Shown one piece after another: positions 15,579-24,590 of a stretch of DNA of 64,000 nucleotides. Position 1 is the first letter of the stretch. Each line of letters opens with the position of its first letter. The DNA comes from Beggiatoa leptomitoformis. GTDB lineage: Bacteria > Pseudomonadota > Gammaproteobacteria > Beggiatoales > Beggiatoaceae. The stretch covers positions 2,924,261-2,988,260 of the forward strand of contig NZ_CP012373.2 of the NCBI RefSeq assembly GCF_001305575.3. The letters are read 5' to 3'. The notes under the pieces were generated by a model that was given only the letters and a program-made list of their open reading frames with translations, was not told the DNA's origin and made no database searches. A program made the translations under genes and the position numbers.

Positions 15579-17011
15579 CCGCTCAGTCGTCCGCTGTGCC
15601 TGTAGTAACAGGGCAAGATTACATCGATTTTCAATCCCATTTGCGAGAAGAAACGGCTGTTTTAGTCGAGCGATTGCGGGCAGGTGCATTTGATGATGTG
15701 GAAAATATTGGCGGTTTAGAATTAGAAGCCTGTTTAGTCCGTCCAACACTCGAACCTGCTTGTATTAATCAAACCTTTTTAACCCATTTAAATAATCCAC
15801 AAGTTGTCCCTGAAGTTGCGACATTTAATGTCGAACTCAACAACACGCCACGCTTACTCACAGGTTCAGCACTACGAACCATGCACAGAGAGCTACAAGC
15901 AACATGGACGATTTGCCAAACAGCCGCGCGAGCCTTAAACAGCCATTTATTACTCATTGGTATTCTGCCAACCCTGCCAGAAAGTGCGTTAAGTTTAGCG
16001 AACATGACACCAACACACCGCTACTACCCACTGAATGCACAAGTTTTACAAGTCAGGCGTGAAAGACCTTTATCAGTGGATATTCAAGGACATGAATACC
16101 TACAGCTAAAGCATTATGATGTATTATTAGAAGCGGCGACCATGGCGTTACAAGTGCATTTACAAGTTGCTCCCGCACATAGCCGACGTTTATTTAATGC
16201 GGCGATGATAGCATCTGCCCCGATGGTTGCCGTTGCGGCTAACTCCCCCTATTTTTTAGGGAAAGATTTATGGGATGAAACACGGATACCCTTATTTGAA
16301 AAATCGGTTGAATTAGGCGGTGTCTCAGGACTTGCTGAGGGCAGTCTAAAACGCGTCACCTTTGGTTCGGGCTATATTCAACAGTCTATTGAAGAACTAT
16401 TTATAGAAAATGCGGAAAACTACCCTGTTTTATTGCCACTCGGTGCGACAAATATAACGGGTGAATTCCCCCATTTGCGACTACATAACGGCACAATCTG
16501 GCGATGGAATCGTCCTCTCATTGGCTTTGCTGATGGAAAACCACATTTACGTTTAGAACATCGCACGATGGCAAGCGGAACAAGCGTTTTAGATGTTATT
16601 GCAAATGTTGCCTTTTTTGTCGGCTTGGTTCATGCGTGGCTACACGCACCAGACGCACTAGAAGAACAATTATCGTTTAATATTGCCCGAAACAATTTTT
16701 ACTCTGCCGCCCGTTATGGGCTAAATACCCAAGTAACTTGGCTAAATGGCAAACGCATCGCGCTACATCGTTTGATTTTAGAACAATTCTTACCTGTCGC
16801 TCAACAAGGATTAAACGCATTAGGCATTGATAAATCTGACAGCGAGGCCTATTTGCGAATTATTGCTGAACGTGTCAGCACGCGACAAAATGGCGCAGGC
16901 TGGCAACGCGCATTTGTCGCAAAATATGGACACGACATGCACGCCCTCACCCAAGCCTATTTATCCCAACAAGCAACAGGATTAGCTGTTCATCAATGGC
17001 AAATAACATAA
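15575..17011 (+). CDS. Glutamate-cysteine ligase family protein (GCS2-like), 478 aa
   Basis: The length and the segments IGGLELEACLVRP (the glutamate/ATP-site start typical of GCS2), VATFNVELNNTPRLL, PYFLGKDLWDETRIPLFEKS and RLEHRTMASGTSVLDVIANVAFFVGL point to the ATP-grasp-like GCS2 carboxylate-amine ligase family. Whether it makes gamma-glutamylcysteine or another gamma-glutamyl compound cannot be decided. It overlaps the acyltransferase gene by 4 bases. Confidence 0.78.
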   Translation: MTAQSSAVPVVTGQDYIDFQSHLREETAVLVERLRAGAFDDVENIGGLELEACLVRPTLEPACINQTFLTHLNNPQVVPEVATFNVELNNTPRLLTGSALRTMHRELQATWTICQTAARALNSHLLLIGILPTLPESALSLANMTPTHRYYPLNAQVLQVRRERPLSVDIQGHEYLQLKHYDVLLEAATMALQVHLQVAPAHSRRLFNAAMIASAPMVAVAANSPYFLGKDLWDETRIPLFEKSVELGGVSGLAEGSLKRVTFGSGYIQQSIEELFIENAENYPVLLPLGATNITGEFPHLRLHNGTIWRWNRPLIGFADGKPHLRLEHRTMASGTSVLDVIANVAFFVGLVHAWLHAPDALEEQLSFNIARNNFYSAARYGLNTQVTWLNGKRIALHRLILEQFLPVAQQGLNALGIDKSDSEAYLRIIAERVSTRQNGAGWQRAFVAKYGHDMHALTQAYLSQQATGLAVHQWQIT

Positions 17012-17222
17012 AACGCTTGCATGATTGCGGGCTTAACGCCTCTAATTAAGTATTAAAGTTAGCCATTTTTTAAGGCTTTCCTAATTGTTTTAGCCTAAAA
17101 TGACACTTTAAAAGCCAAAGATTGCCCATAGTAACGGGTTGTTACTTCACTTTTTATGAATAATAGGTTAAGCCCAATTATTCGCGGAAAGTAATATAAA
17201 CTTGTTTTATAAGGAGATATCA

Positions 17223-17738
17223 ATGTTGAAATTAGTCAAAATGGGTATTGCAGGATTGTTTGCTGTTGGATTAGGTATCAGCGTAAACGTTTTAGCCGCT
17301 GACGCACATGACCACGCGAGTGACCATGCGATGAGCGAGCGGTTACATGATGCGGTGGAATATCGTCAAGGTGCTTTCATCATCATGGGCTGGAACTTTG
17401 GACGGATGGCGGCAATGGTTAAAGGTGAAACCCCTTACAATGCTGAAGAATTTACCCAACGCGCCAACACCATTCAGTTAGTAAGCCACCTTCCCATTGA
17501 AGGCTTTAAAGATATGCCTGAATCTGCTTCTGGCAAGACGAAAATGGACACCGCTGCTAAAACCGAAATTTGGACAAAATTTGACGACTTTACAAGTAAA
17601 ATGAAAGCATTAGAAGATGCTTCTGTAAAATTGGCAGAAGTCTCTAAACAAGGTGATTTAGCAGCCATTAAACCCGTGTTTGCTGAAACAGGCAAAACCT
17701 GTAAAAGCTGCCATGATGACTACAAACACAAAGATTAA
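17223..17738 (+). CDS. Cytochrome c-prime, periplasmic, 171 aa
   Basis: A signal peptide (residues 1-25, ending VLAAD) precedes a four-helix-bundle sequence with a single C-terminal haem site, CKSCH, near residue 161, followed by DDYK, the cytochrome c-prime pattern. The distinctive helix 1 with RQGAFIIMGWNFGRMAAMVKG fits the family. These proteins bind NO and CO and protect denitrifying or sulfur-oxidising cells. AAGGAG lies just upstream of the ATG at 17223. A strong terminator follows. Confidence 0.92.
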   Translation: MLKLVKMGIAGLFAVGLGISVNVLAADAHDHASDHAMSERLHDAVEYRQGAFIIMGWNFGRMAAMVKGETPYNAEEFTQRANTIQLVSHLPIEGFKDMPESASGKTKMDTAAKTEIWTKFDDFTSKMKALEDASVKLAEVSKQGDLAAIKPVFAETGKTCKSCHDDYKHKD

Positions 17739-17765
17739 ACATAATTTGTGTTAGTTTTTAATACT

Positions 17766-17800
17766 AAAAGCCTGTCATTTGTTACGGACAGGCTTTTTTT
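17766..17800 (+). terminator. Rho-independent terminator of the cytochrome c-prime gene
   Basis: An 11-base perfect stem, AAAAGCCTGTC / GACAGGCTTTT, with a 10-base loop is followed by a run of seven T. Confidence 0.92.
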
Positions 17801-17868
17801 ATGGGCTTAAATTCAGATATTGAATACCTGTTTAAATCAGCGTTCACAAGGCTTCTATAATTAACTAA

Positions 17869-18162
17869 ATTAACGTGTTAATTCATTTTTTAATCCCATC
17901 AATTGCTCGTTACCAAGCTCTGCTTGGTAATGCCTGCCTTGCAAGCTCCGCTTGCCGAGTACAAGCAGACTTAAGCGTGGGGCGTTCAAGTATTAGCCAA
18001 GCAGAGCTTGGCGAATAGGCATTACCAAGTGAAACTTGGTAACGAGCAATACTTTTTTACGGAAATCTGTTGAATAGGTCATTTCTTATTCTCTTTTTAA
18101 AATACGGTTACTATAACTAAATTAAAATTAACGTGTTAATTCATTTTTTAATCCCGTCAATT
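17869..18162. mobile_element. IS630-derived chimeric mini-element (copy B) with 36-base flanking direct repeats
   Basis: Bases 18048-18114 are the inverted left end of the IS630 element (its terminal repeat is TACGGTTACTAT at 18103-18114), joined at 18048 to a GCTCGTTACCAAG palindrome (17905-18047). The unit is bracketed by direct repeats 17869-17904 and 18127-18162 (35 of 36 identical), much longer than the TA duplication of IS630. It contains no open frame. The rest of the 17739-18183 gap holds the terminator above and nothing else. Confidence 0.7.
17905..18047. repeat. GCTCGTTACCAAG palindromic repeat, copy B
   Basis: The outer arms GCTCGTTACCAAGC and its complement GCTTGGTAACGAGC-type end (18035-18047) bracket nested hairpins. 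Reversed, it aligns over most of its length with 5519-5633, with an extra hairpin near one end. Confidence 0.75.
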
Positions 18163-18183
18163 CTTGAAGATTCTGCCAGACCA

Positions 18184-19350
18184 CTAGATGAATGAATATA
18201 CCGACTGTATTTTTTTTGCAACTGCTTCAATTGTAAATAAATCCTGAAAGCGTTGATAACCTTTTTCTGCAAATTGTTGGCAGTAACTTTTGTTATTTAT
18301 CAATTCTTGCAAACCATTAGCTAATGCCATTGGATGATTCGGCTCAACTAACAATCCTGTTTCCCCCTCTTCTACCACCCAAACGACACCCGCGCCTTGA
18401 ATACGGCTAGCAACAATGGGCTTGCGATAATACATCGCTTCTAACAACACCATTCCAAAGGCTTCTGTACGCTCTAATGAAGACAGGCAATAAATATCGC
18501 AACTGCTGAATAAACCTGCTAATTGGTTTGCATCACAACGTCCCAATAATTTGACGCGCTCATGCAAATTTAACGCAGTAATTAAAGCGGCTAAACGTGG
18601 TTTTAATTCTCCCTCACCCACAATACATAATTGTGCTTGAGGAAGCGATTGCATAGCACGAATTAAAATTTCATAGCCTTTATAATAAGTTAATCTCCCT
18701 ACACTCAATAACCGCGTTTTCCCTATTTGCCAGTGTTGATTTGCCAAAGCTAAAGCTTCGTCATTCGCTAATGGCAGACGATAAGGCGCGATACCCAATG
18801 GAATAACATGACATTTTTTTTGCCACGCACTCAGTGCGGGGCTTGCACTCAAATAGGGCGGAGAGGTCACAATAATCGCTTGTGCATGACGTAAGAAACG
18901 TTGTTCTAAAGGACGATAAAAGCGGTACGCCGTACTTAATAGAGGATGAAAGTTAGAAATAACATCGGAATGCCAATGAACAACCCAAGGCAATTGACAA
19001 GCACGTTTTGAGCATAATGCCCAAAATACAGAGGTATTGGGTAGATGAAAATGCAATATATCAGGTTGATATATATTAATAACTTTATCTAACCACAGCG
19101 GAAATTGTGGGCTGATAGGTGCATAAAGTAAACGTCCATAACAAGGAACGCGATAAAGACATTGATGATGTTGCGTTTTTTCTGCGGTGACAGGCGCAAA
19201 AAAACGAGTAAATAAGGCTTGATGGTCATGCACAAGTGCGGCAACCGTATCACCTAATTGGGCTTGAGCAGGCATTAAATCAGCAAGAAAGTTCTCAATT
19301 CCACCGTGAAAAGGGGGAAAATACTTTCCAATATGGAGAATTCTGGGCAT
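18184..19350 (-). CDS. Glycosyltransferase family 4 (GT-B fold), 388 aa
   Basis: The N-terminal domain opens with KYFPPFHGGIENFLADL, a typical GT4 acceptor-side start. The C-terminal donor domain carries LLSVGRLTYYKGYEILIRAM, AQLCIVGEGELKPRL and the E-x7-E motif SLERTEAFGMVLLEAMYYRKPIVA. It would transfer a sugar from a nucleotide donor to a polysaccharide, lipid or glycan precursor. It is alone, so the acceptor cannot be guessed. It is transcribed divergently from nifV. Confidence 0.88.
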   Translation of the reverse strand: MPRILHIGKYFPPFHGGIENFLADLMPAQAQLGDTVAALVHDHQALFTRFFAPVTAEKTQHHQCLYRVPCYGRLLYAPISPQFPLWLDKVINIYQPDILHFHLPNTSVFWALCSKRACQLPWVVHWHSDVISNFHPLLSTAYRFYRPLEQRFLRHAQAIIVTSPPYLSASPALSAWQKKCHVIPLGIAPYRLPLANDEALALANQHWQIGKTRLLSVGRLTYYKGYEILIRAMQSLPQAQLCIVGEGELKPRLAALITALNLHERVKLLGRCDANQLAGLFSSCDIYCLSSLERTEAFGMVLLEAMYYRKPIVASRIQGAGVVWVVEEGETGLLVEPNHPMALANGLQELINNKSYCQQFAEKGYQRFQDLFTIEAVAKKIQSVYSFI

Positions 19351-19398
19351 AGCGTAGCGAAAAAGGGGTGAAAATCAGCAAATACCCTAGCATTTTAA

Positions 19399-19414
19399 TG
19401 TAATTTTTACTACA
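19399..19414 (+). promoter_or_regulatory. NifA-type upstream activator site
   Basis: TGT-N10-ACA (TGTAATTTTTACTACA) lies about 100 bases upstream of the sigma-54 promoter, the usual position and form of a NifA-binding site. Supports nitrogen-fixation control of nifV and the genes behind it. Confidence 0.7.
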
Positions 19415-19498
19415 CAGACCCCTACAAACAGCAGACTTGCCCCATTTTTGTGAGTATTAACTCTATATAATATACTGTTTATATTTAAAAAAATTAAA

Positions 19499-19514
19499 TG
19501 GCATACCCCTTGCA
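19499..19514 (+). promoter_or_regulatory. Sigma-54 promoter of the nifV operon
   Basis: TGGCATACCCCTTGCA matches the -24/-12 consensus TGGCAYRN4TTGCA, with the GG and GC pairs 12 bases apart. It lies 50 bases upstream of the nifV start codon. Confidence 0.88.
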
Positions 19515-19564
19515 CAAATTTTGAAAAAAGTTGCGAAAAGCACTTTATTGCAAGGGTGTCGATA

Positions 19565-20722
19565 ATGACAAACAAGAAAACGGTTGTAATTGATGATACA
19601 ACGCTACGTGACGGTGAACAGTCTGCGGGTGTTGCTTTCTCTTTAGAAGAGAAACTTGCCATTGCGCGAGATTTAGACGCGCTCGGTGTGCCTGAATTAG
19701 AAATTGGTATTCCTGCAATGGGTGCAGAAGAATGTGCAAGCATTCGGGCTGTTGCAAATCTAGGATTAAAATCGCGTTTGTTAGTATGGAGTCGGATGAA
19801 TAAAGCCGACTTAGAAGCCTGTCGGCACTTAGGCATTAATATGGTTGATTTGTCGATTGGTGTATCTGACCAACAAATTGAAAGAAAATTGCACCGTGAT
19901 AGAGCATGGGTGTTACAAACAATAGCAGAATACACGCAACGAGCATTAGATATGGGCTTAGATGTTGGTATCGGTGGGGAAGATGCCTCACGTGCGGATA
20001 CTGATTTCTTGCTATTAGTTGCAGAAACTGCACAAGCGGCTGGGGCGCGTCGTATTCGTTTCGCTGATACCGTTGGCATTATGGAACCTTTTGGTGTGCT
20101 AGAGCGAATCCGCCAATTGCGGGCGCATATTGACATTGAAATTGAAATGCACGCTCATGACGATTTAGGATTGGCAACAGCAAATACATTAGCGGCTGTC
20201 TTGGGTGGAGCAACGCATGTTAATACGACGGTTAATGGCTTAGGTGAGCGGGCAGGTAATGCGGCATTAGAAGAAGTGGTTCTAGGGCTAAAACGCTTGT
20301 ATGGCTATGAAATTGAAATTGATATGCCTCGTTTTACTACCGTTTCTCAACGGGTTGCAAAAGCCTCTGGCAGACCCTTAGCATGGCAAAAGAGTTTAGT
20401 TGGCCCCGGTGTATTCACGCATGAAGCAGGCATTCATGTTGATGGCTTGTTAAAAGACCCCTTGAATTATCAGGGGATAGACCCTGCGGAAATTGGCAGA
20501 CAACACGAGCTGGTTTTAGGTAAACATTCAGGAACACAAGCTGTTATAGAGATTTATCAGCGATTAGGTTTCCTCCTAAACACAGAACAAGCCCATTTAA
20601 TTTTGGCGCAAATTCGTTCTTACGTCACAACTACAAAACAACAACCTAGCCCCCATTATTTAGAGTCGTTATATCTCTGTTTACAAAATCAGTCACCCAA
20701 TAGTAATGTCACAACACATTAA
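19565..20722 (+). CDS. nifV: Homocitrate synthase NifV, 385 aa
   Basis: A TIM-barrel DmpG/LeuA-type aldol enzyme: [16 protein letters not shown] at the start (metal and substrate site), [16 protein letters not shown] with the metal-binding Hx[20 protein letters not shown] and [20 protein letters not shown]. It condenses acetyl-CoA with 2-oxoglutarate to homocitrate, an organic ligand of the nitrogenase FeMo-cofactor. NifV rather than LeuA fits because the protein lacks the leucine regulatory domain (about 385 residues) and heads a nif operon. The ATG at 19565 is preceded by AAGGG; a GTG at 19556 is possible. First gene behind the sigma-54 promoter. Confidence 0.95.
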   Translation: MTNKKTVVIDDTTLRDGEQSAGVAFSLEEKLAIARDLDALGVPELEIGIPAMGAEECASIRAVANLGLKSRLLVWSRMNKADLEACRHLGINMVDLSIGVSDQQIERKLHRDRAWVLQTIAEYTQRALDMGLDVGIGGEDASRADTDFLLLVAETAQAAGARRIRFADTVGIMEPFGVLERIRQLRAHIDIEIEMHAHDDLGLATANTLAAVLGGATHVNTTVNGLGERAGNAALEEVVLGLKRLYGYEIEIDMPRFTTVSQRVAKASGRPLAWQKSLVGPGVFTHEAGIHVDGLLKDPLNYQGIDPAEIGRQHELVLGKHSGTQAVIEIYQRLGFLLNTEQAHLILAQIRSYVTTTKQQPSPHYLESLYLCLQNQSPNSNVTTH

Positions 20723-20800
20723 ATAATTAACTGTTGATGTTTATCAATTATTGATTACTAACTCAAGCAGTGTGTGGCGCATAATCAAGGAAAATTAATC

Positions 20801-21670
20801 ATGCCAGACCATGCTAAAAAGGGGAATGAATTTATGGTGCTTTACACAAAGTCTGTTCCAACACCCGTGGAATCAGCGGATGAAACGGTTGTTATTACAG
20901 AAAATAACAAGCCATTAGGGTTTTTTGCGCAATTGCGCGAAGATGTCGCCTGTGTGTTTGACCGTGACCCCGCTGCACGGACAACCATTGAAGTCTTAAC
21001 CACTTATCCTGGTGTACACGCCATTATTTTACATCGGATTTCTCACAAACTATGGCATAAAAACTGGCGTTATGCTGCGCGTTTTCTCTCTTTTCTCAGT
21101 CGGGTATTTACAAATATTGATATTCATCCCGGTGCAAAAATTGGGAGACGTTTTTTTATTGACCACGGTATTGGCGTTGTGATTGGTGAAACCGCCGTTG
21201 TGGGGAATGATGTAACGCTCTATCACGGTGTTACTTTAGGGGGTACGTCGTGGAATAAAGGTCGTCGCCATCCTCAACTGGGTAATAACGTATTAGTTGG
21301 TGCGGGCGCGAAAGTATTGGGGGCAATTAGCATCGGCGATAACGTGCGTATCGGCGCAAATTCTGTGGTAGTAAAAAATACCCCTGCAAATTGTAGTGTG
21401 GTCGGGATTCCCGGACGGATTGTCAAAGATAAAACCAAATCCTGTGATAAACCTAATCAAGGCATTGATTTAGACCATCATTTAATTCCAGACCCCATCG
21501 GGCGAGCAATGGCATGTATGTTAGAGCGAATTGCTGAGCTGGAAAAACAAGCAAATGGCGGCAAATCGCTAAAAACGCTTAAAGCCAGTGATGACCCCTG
21601 TCCTGCCTGTGAAGCCCTAGATGTTTGCGTGTGCGAAATGGATAAAAAGGATAAATCCGCTGCGCATTAA
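20801..21670 (+). CDS. cysE: Serine O-acetyltransferase (nif-associated CysE), 289 aa
   Basis: A helical N-terminus is followed by a left-handed beta-helix of hexapeptide repeats: [40 protein letters not shown] (catalytic His region) and [17 protein letters not shown]. It makes O-acetylserine for cysteine, the sulfur donor of Fe-S cluster assembly. The C-terminal extension (~50 residues) is unusual: it has paired cysteines ([12 protein letters not shown]), seen in nif-linked CysE copies, and may bind a metal. The ATG at 20801 has AAGGA nine bases upstream. Its place after nifV matches Azotobacter cysE1. Confidence 0.92.
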   Translation: MPDHAKKGNEFMVLYTKSVPTPVESADETVVITENNKPLGFFAQLREDVACVFDRDPAARTTIEVLTTYPGVHAIILHRISHKLWHKNWRYAARFLSFLSRVFTNIDIHPGAKIGRRFFIDHGIGVVIGETAVVGNDVTLYHGVTLGGTSWNKGRRHPQLGNNVLVGAGAKVLGAISIGDNVRIGANSVVVKNTPANCSVVGIPGRIVKDKTKSCDKPNQGIDLDHHLIPDPIGRAMACMLERIAELEKQANGGKSLKTLKASDDPCPACEALDVCVCEMDKKDKSAAH

Positions 21671-21772
21671 CTAAAAATAATACAAGCAGCAACATAACGC
21701 TTGATTGAGGAAGCATAAAAAGGATTTGTGCTTCTTAACTGACACAAAATCGATTTCACTAAAGGGGAAAAC

Positions 21773-22276
21773 ATGGATTTGTTAGCATTTGAGACACAAG
21801 AACTCTATTTTGATGAACCCGTAGGCGAAGCGGTACAAGCCTTATTAGACAAGGCGGCACAGAATTATGGTGAAGGAACAGCCGAACTACCTTTATTACA
21901 AGCCTATTTATTCGAACCTGAAAATTTAAGTGTGTTAGTCGCGTTATATCGTTTTTTTTATTATCAACATCGATTACCCGAAACCCTCGTTATTGCTCAG
22001 CGCGCAATGAAATTGTTAGGAACACGGCTGAATTTTCCTGATGATTGGCGTGCATTAACCCCCGCACATATCACCCCTGATATGTCGATTAGTTCAGTAC
22101 GATTTTACCTTTTTGCCCTTAAAGGGGCGGCGTATGTCAATTTACGGCTTGGTAATTTGGAAGAAGGCGGGGATATTCTTAAAAAAATACTAGCGTTAGA
22201 CCCAGCAGATAGATTAGGAGCTAAGGTTTTAAAAGATGTATTGGATACGGCAACACGGTTTCGGATTGTAAAATAG
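21773..22276 (+). CDS. Nif-operon TPR-like protein of unknown function, 167 aa
   Basis: Helical throughout, with TPR-like segments (LSVLVALYRFFYYQHRLPETLVIAQRAMKLL and LFALKGAAYVNLRLGNLEEGGDILKKILALDPADRLG). It has no catalytic motif. It lies between cysE and nifW, the place of small accessory ORFs in Azotobacter-type nif clusters. AAAGGGG precedes the ATG. I cannot name it more precisely; an adaptor role in nitrogenase maturation is inference from position. Confidence 0.75.
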   Translation: MDLLAFETQELYFDEPVGEAVQALLDKAAQNYGEGTAELPLLQAYLFEPENLSVLVALYRFFYYQHRLPETLVIAQRAMKLLGTRLNFPDDWRALTPAHITPDMSISSVRFYLFALKGAAYVNLRLGNLEEGGDILKKILALDPADRLGAKVLKDVLDTATRFRIVK

Positions 22277-22440
22277 TCTTTAATTAAAGAAAGTAAGCTA
22301 TCAGTAAATCCTTACTAATCTGGCTCTTTAAATGTGGTAGTGCTAAATAGAATTAAGGATAAATGCTTTTTTCGTTGCGATATGAAAAAAGTTGCCCTTT
22401 ATACAACTTAAGGTGTTTATTAAATTTTGGAGTATTAAAC

Positions 22441-22632
22441 ATGTGTTCTGCCCTGCTAGATGAATTAAGCGAAGTAAGTATTGATGAGTTTTTTGCTGCA
22501 ACGCTTGAGCCACACCATTCAACGACAGATATTTACTCACTCGCTATGCAAGGCATTGCCTATTTAACGCCCATAAACACAGAGAATGAAACAACAACTG
22601 ACGATGTAATGCGTTTGATTGTTTCTAATTAG
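22441..22632 (+). CDS. Small hypothetical protein in the nif operon, 63 aa
   Basis: The ATG at 22441 has GGAG about ten bases upstream. The product is acidic and helical (CSALLDELSEVSIDEFFAATLE) and has no known motif. It is co-directional with the nif genes, 65 bases before nifW, and has the same codon use, so it is probably real. A longer frame extends to 22363 but lacks a ribosome site and would add hydrophobic, unrelated residues. Confidence 0.55.
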   Translation: MCSALLDELSEVSIDEFFAATLEPHHSTTDIYSLAMQGIAYLTPINTENETTTDDVMRLIVSN

Positions 22633-22696
22633 AAGTAGGCTTCAACCTACCTTTCATACGACTAAGCAAACTATCTAACATAAAGGTGTTTTAACC

Positions 22697-23017
22697 ATGA
22701 CAACGCTATTTGAAGACGATTTAGAAGAACTCAGTTCCGCTGAAGATTTTTTAGAATATTTCAAGGTTGACTATGACGCAAAAACCGTTCAGGTCAACCG
22801 CTTACATATTCTACAACGCTTTCATGACTATTTAAGTCAAGCCCAAGAATCCATGCCCAACACTGACGAAGCCAAACGTGAAGTTTACTTCCGTCTGCTA
22901 ACGCGGGCTTATAACGACTTTGTAGAATCCGATGCATTGACAGAAAAAGTTTTTAAAGTCTTTCACATGCACGAACCACAAGAAACCTTCGTTCCCTTAA
23001 ACGACGTGTTTAAATAA
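22697..23017 (+). CDS. nifW: NifW, nitrogenase-stabilising/protective protein, 106 aa
   Basis: The pattern FEDDLEELSSAEDFLEYFKVDYDAKTVQVNRLHILQRFHDYL matches NifW, which has ~100 residues of mostly helical sequence. NifW protects or helps mature the FeMo protein and works with NifZ. AAAGGTG lies upstream of the ATG. Gene order nifW-nifZ-nifM is as in Azotobacter. Confidence 0.93.
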   Translation: MTTLFEDDLEELSSAEDFLEYFKVDYDAKTVQVNRLHILQRFHDYLSQAQESMPNTDEAKREVYFRLLTRAYNDFVESDALTEKVFKVFHMHEPQETFVPLNDVFK

Positions 23018-23084
23018 TCCTCATCAACATGCGTGAGACAACTAAACTCACGCATAGATGTTCAATAACCGATGAGGTTAATTC

Positions 23085-23576
23085 ATGCTACCAAAATATG
23101 ATTATGGCGACCGAGTGCGGGTTATCCGCAATGTGCGTGATGATGGCACTTTTCCTGGCAAAGTAATGGGAGACTTTTTAGTCCGTCGTGGCAGTATTGG
23201 TTATGTGCAAAACGTGGGTTCTTTTCTCCAAGATGAAATTATTTATTCTGTTCATTTCTTAGATGAAAACATCGTTGTTGGTTGTCGAGAAGAAGAATTG
23301 ATTAGCGGTGATGACCCTTGGGTTCCTAGCAAATATGAATTTCGCGACAAGGTTATTACCCTCATTCCATTATCTGCAAAAGGTGAAATAATTGCAGAAA
23401 AAGGCTCTGAAGGACAAGTGCTTAAAATTATTCGGGATATGCCCGGCGGCGTGATGTATCACGTTCACTTTGGCGATGGTCGTTTATTCATGATTCCCGA
23501 AACCGCCTTAGATTTTGCCCCCGTTGTCGAGCGTAAACTCAAATATACCAACGATGAATCCACTTCAGAAGAATAG
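23085..23576 (+). CDS. nifZ: NifZ, nitrogenase P-cluster maturation protein, 163 aa
   Basis: Two copies of a KOW/SH3-like NifZ repeat are visible. The first contains YGDRVRVIRNVRDDGTFPG and GSIGYVQNVGSFLQDEIIYSVHFLD, the second EFRDKVITLIPLSAKGEI and GSEGQVLKIIRDMPGGVMYHVHF. NifZ helps form the second P-cluster of the MoFe protein. GAGG precedes the ATG. The acidic tail (TNDESTSEE) is short. Confidence 0.94.
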   Translation: MLPKYDYGDRVRVIRNVRDDGTFPGKVMGDFLVRRGSIGYVQNVGSFLQDEIIYSVHFLDENIVVGCREEELISGDDPWVPSKYEFRDKVITLIPLSAKGEIIAEKGSEGQVLKIIRDMPGGVMYHVHFGDGRLFMIPETALDFAPVVERKLKYTNDESTSEE

Positions 23577-23696
23577 AACTGATAGAAAACACAACACATT
23601 ATTAGTACAGAGTGCGCAGGCGAGAAAAGACCGCCTACAACGTCTTTATGTTGTGTAAATTCTAAAGAAAATTAAGCAGTAGGAGTATAACTTACA

Positions 23697-24590
23697 ATGA
23701 ATGCCGTTATTCCAGACAACAATCTGTCAAGCGTACCTAACGAACTGGCTTACCTAAGCCTACGGAGCGCACTCAACCGTTATCAAAAATCAACGGCAGA
23801 GCTGAGTGCCGAAGAATTGAAAGTTATACTCAATGAAGCACGGCGACAATACCGCCTAGAAAACCTCATTCTTAATGCCCCCGAAGCACATGGTGTGATT
23901 GTACCGGGAAACCGCTTAGAAGCCGCGTTACAAGAAGTACAAACCCGCTACGAAGACGAAAGCACCTTTCAAGAAGATATTGCCCGTAATGGAATGAATA
24001 TCCAAGACTTTCAACGTGCTTTACAACGCGAACTTTACATCGATACTGTTTTAGAAAGAGTCGGGGCGCGCGCAGCGAACATTAACGAAATTGATGTCGA
24101 CATCTACTACTACATGCACCCCGAGAAGTTTAATGTGCCTGAAACCCGCACCGTGCGCCATATTCTTATCACCGTTAACCCAGATTACCCAGAAAATACA
24201 TACAGCGCGGCGCGTGAACGCCTGCTCAACCTTGCAACCCGCTTACATCGCAATTTAAAACGCTTTGGGGAATTAGCACAAAAATACTCAGAATGTCCCT
24301 CAGCCTTACAAGGTGGGTTACTTGGTAAATTACCCAGAGGACAACTTTATTCCAGTTTAGATGAAACCCTGTTTTCCATGAAAGAAAGCCAACTGAGTGC
24401 GCCTGTTGAATCTGAACTAGGTTTTCACCTGCTTTACTGTGAAAAAATTCATCCCGCAGGAGCTGTACCTTTAGTTGAAGCCCGCCCGAAAATTTTAGAC
24501 CTGTTACAAAAACGCCGTCGACAAATTTGTCAAAAAAGTTGGATTAGACAACTTCAACAACAAGCGACAGCAAACTTGGAGAACGCATGA
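23697..24590 (+). CDS. nifM: NifM, parvulin-type prolyl isomerase for nitrogenase iron protein maturation, 297 aa
   Basis: The N-terminal ~150 residues are helical (SurA-like), followed by a parvulin domain (~155-265) with [15 protein letters not shown], the [20 protein letters not shown] loop and [16 protein letters not shown]. NifM is needed to accumulate active NifH. There is no signal peptide, as expected of a cytoplasmic member. It overlaps clpX by 4 bases. Confidence 0.93.
   Translation: MNAVIPDNNLSSVPNELAYLSLRSALNRYQKSTAELSAEELKVILNEARRQYRLENLILNAPEAHGVIVPGNRLEAALQEVQTRYEDESTFQEDIARNGMNIQDFQRALQRELYIDTVLERVGARAANINEIDVDIYYYMHPEKFNVPETRTVRHILITVNPDYPENTYSAARERLLNLATRLHRNLKRFGELAQKYSECPSALQGGLLGKLPRGQLYSSLDETLFSMKESQLSAPVESELGFHLLYCEKIHPAGAVPLVEARPKILDLLQKRRRQICQKSWIRQLQQQATANLENA

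Noticed and set aside
19387-20136. 249-codon minus-strand frame across the nifV start
   Set aside because: It is antisense to nifV and covers its sigma-54 promoter. Codon pattern is that of a complement.
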